Positions 25,481 to 25,775 of a stretch of 25,775 nucleotides of DNA are shown piece after piece. Numbering within the stretch: the first letter of the stretch is position 1; every line of letters begins with the position of its first letter. Below the pieces are notes generated by a model, which made no database searches, had not been told where the DNA came from, and worked only from the letters and a program-made list of their open reading frames with translations. The position numbers and the translations under genes were made by a program. Origin of the DNA: an uncultured Clostridia bacterium (lineage in GTDB: Bacteria > Bacillota > Clostridia > Lachnospirales > Anaerotignaceae); contig CALFPN010000043.1 of the NCBI GenBank assembly GCA_937919015.1, positions 1-25,775 on the forward strand, written 5' to 3'.

Positions 25481-25663
25481 GTGAGTAAAATAGCAGAAAA
25501 AAGCAGAGCCGATTATTTCAGAGAACGCAGAGAAAACCGGAAATCCTTCAATGTTTTATTGGATAAAGAAAAAGCGGAAAGATTTGAAGAAAAATTGAAG
25601 GAAATGGATAAAACCAAGGCACAGTGGCTCAATGAAAAAATCGACGAAGAACTCAAAAAATAA
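25481..25663 (+). CDS. Small ribbon-helix-helix DNA-binding protein
   Basis: A 60-residue basic protein. RKSFNVLLD is a likely beta strand, followed by helix KEKAERFEEKLKEMD, a turn KTK and helix AQWLNEKIDEELKK, the order of an Arc/MetJ-type ribbon-helix-helix domain, which dimerises to bind short inverted repeats. The start is uncertain. GTG at 25481 has no spaced ribosome binding site, whereas the in-frame ATA at 25490 follows GAGGTGAG at a good distance and would give a protein beginning A-E-K-S-R-A-D-Y-F. It has its own strong promoter with an overlapping inverted repeat, so autoregulation is likely. Similar proteins occur on plasmids, in integrative elements and as antitoxins, but no toxin gene is visible before the window ends. 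Confidence 0.68.
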   Translation: MSKIAEKSRADYFRERRENRKSFNVLLDKEKAERFEEKLKEMDKTKAQWLNEKIDEELKK

Positions 25664-25665
25664 AA

Positions 25666-25703
25666 GGAACGTCCGCCTACCTGCAAAGTACAACGAACGT
25701 TCC
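25666..25703. repeat. Short inverted repeat after the small regulator gene
   Basis: GGAACGT (25666-25672) and ACGTTCC (25697-25703) are perfect inverted copies 24 bases apart. They start three bases after the stop codon and are not followed by a T tract, so this is not a standard terminator. Confidence 0.4.
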
Positions 25704-25747
25704 CACGCACCCCCAAAAGGAGATACGCAAATATTATAGCACTGTGT

Positions 25748-25775
25748 ACCTCCCTTTGGCAAACAAAAAGGAGGT
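25748..25775. repeat. Inverted repeat cut by the window end, possibly a masked ribosome binding site
   Basis: ACCTCCCTTT (25748-25757) can pair with AAAGGAGGT (25767-25775) with one bulged base. The final AAAGGAGGT is a perfect Shine-Dalgarno sequence, so a gene may start just beyond the window. The pairing may continue outside. Confidence 0.35.

Overview
The window looks like chromosomal DNA of a low-to-moderate GC, Gram-positive Clostridia-type organism, probably a gut Lachnospirales relative (inference). The reasons are AGGAGG-type ribosome binding sites, sigma-A-like promoters, YesM/YesN-type signalling, SLH-domain surface proteins and U-tract hairpin terminators. No rRNA, tRNA, CRISPR array or transposase gene was recognised.

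Region 1 (1-2207) is the end of a sugar-uptake operon: the C-terminal part of a GPH (MelB-like) symporter and a galactokinase-family kinase, closed by a 15-bp terminator. Region 2 (about 2321-10887) reads as one plus-strand operon. It begins with a YesN-like response regulator, a YesM/LytS-like histidine kinase and two membrane-anchored sugar-binding-type proteins. The second of these keeps nearly the whole galactose/glucose site and calcium loop of MglB. After them come an AGCS sodium:amino-acid symporter, an unassigned radical SAM enzyme and an unknown protein, then a terminator that works on both strands. The simplest reading is an extracellular galactose sensor (binding proteins to kinase to regulator) next to the galactose uptake and kinase genes that it may control.

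Region 3 (10890-13738) holds two minus-strand genes, an MBL-fold hydrolase with an altered metal motif and class II fructose-bisphosphate aldolase. A short signal peptidase II-like gene diverges from the aldolase gene, with the two predicted promoters sharing the same -10 bases. Next is a 6S RNA gene that I call from its promoter, two-part closing stem, central bubble hairpin and apical arm.

Region 4 (13946-25042) is about cell-surface architecture. A 2862-residue secreted protein carries a VWA domain, many SHIRT/InlB-B-like and DUF11-like repeats, a Pro-Ala-Glu-Thr stalk and three C-terminal SLH domains. It is preceded by a structured leader that appears able to switch between hiding and freeing its ribosome binding site. 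Next is a lipoprotein with an SLH motif and a SpoIID/LytB domain; its ribosome binding site lies in the loop of a perfect hairpin.

Region 5 (25043-25775) is non-coding apart from one small gene. It holds a cluster of hairpins resembling an intergenic repeat, a terminator, and a 60-residue ribbon-helix-helix protein whose promoter is flanked by a 12-bp inverted repeat, suggesting autoregulation. The most interesting candidates for new biology are the multi-component galactose sensor, the adhesin leader RNA, the SD-in-loop hairpin, and the small regulator with its operator and possible non-canonical start codon.
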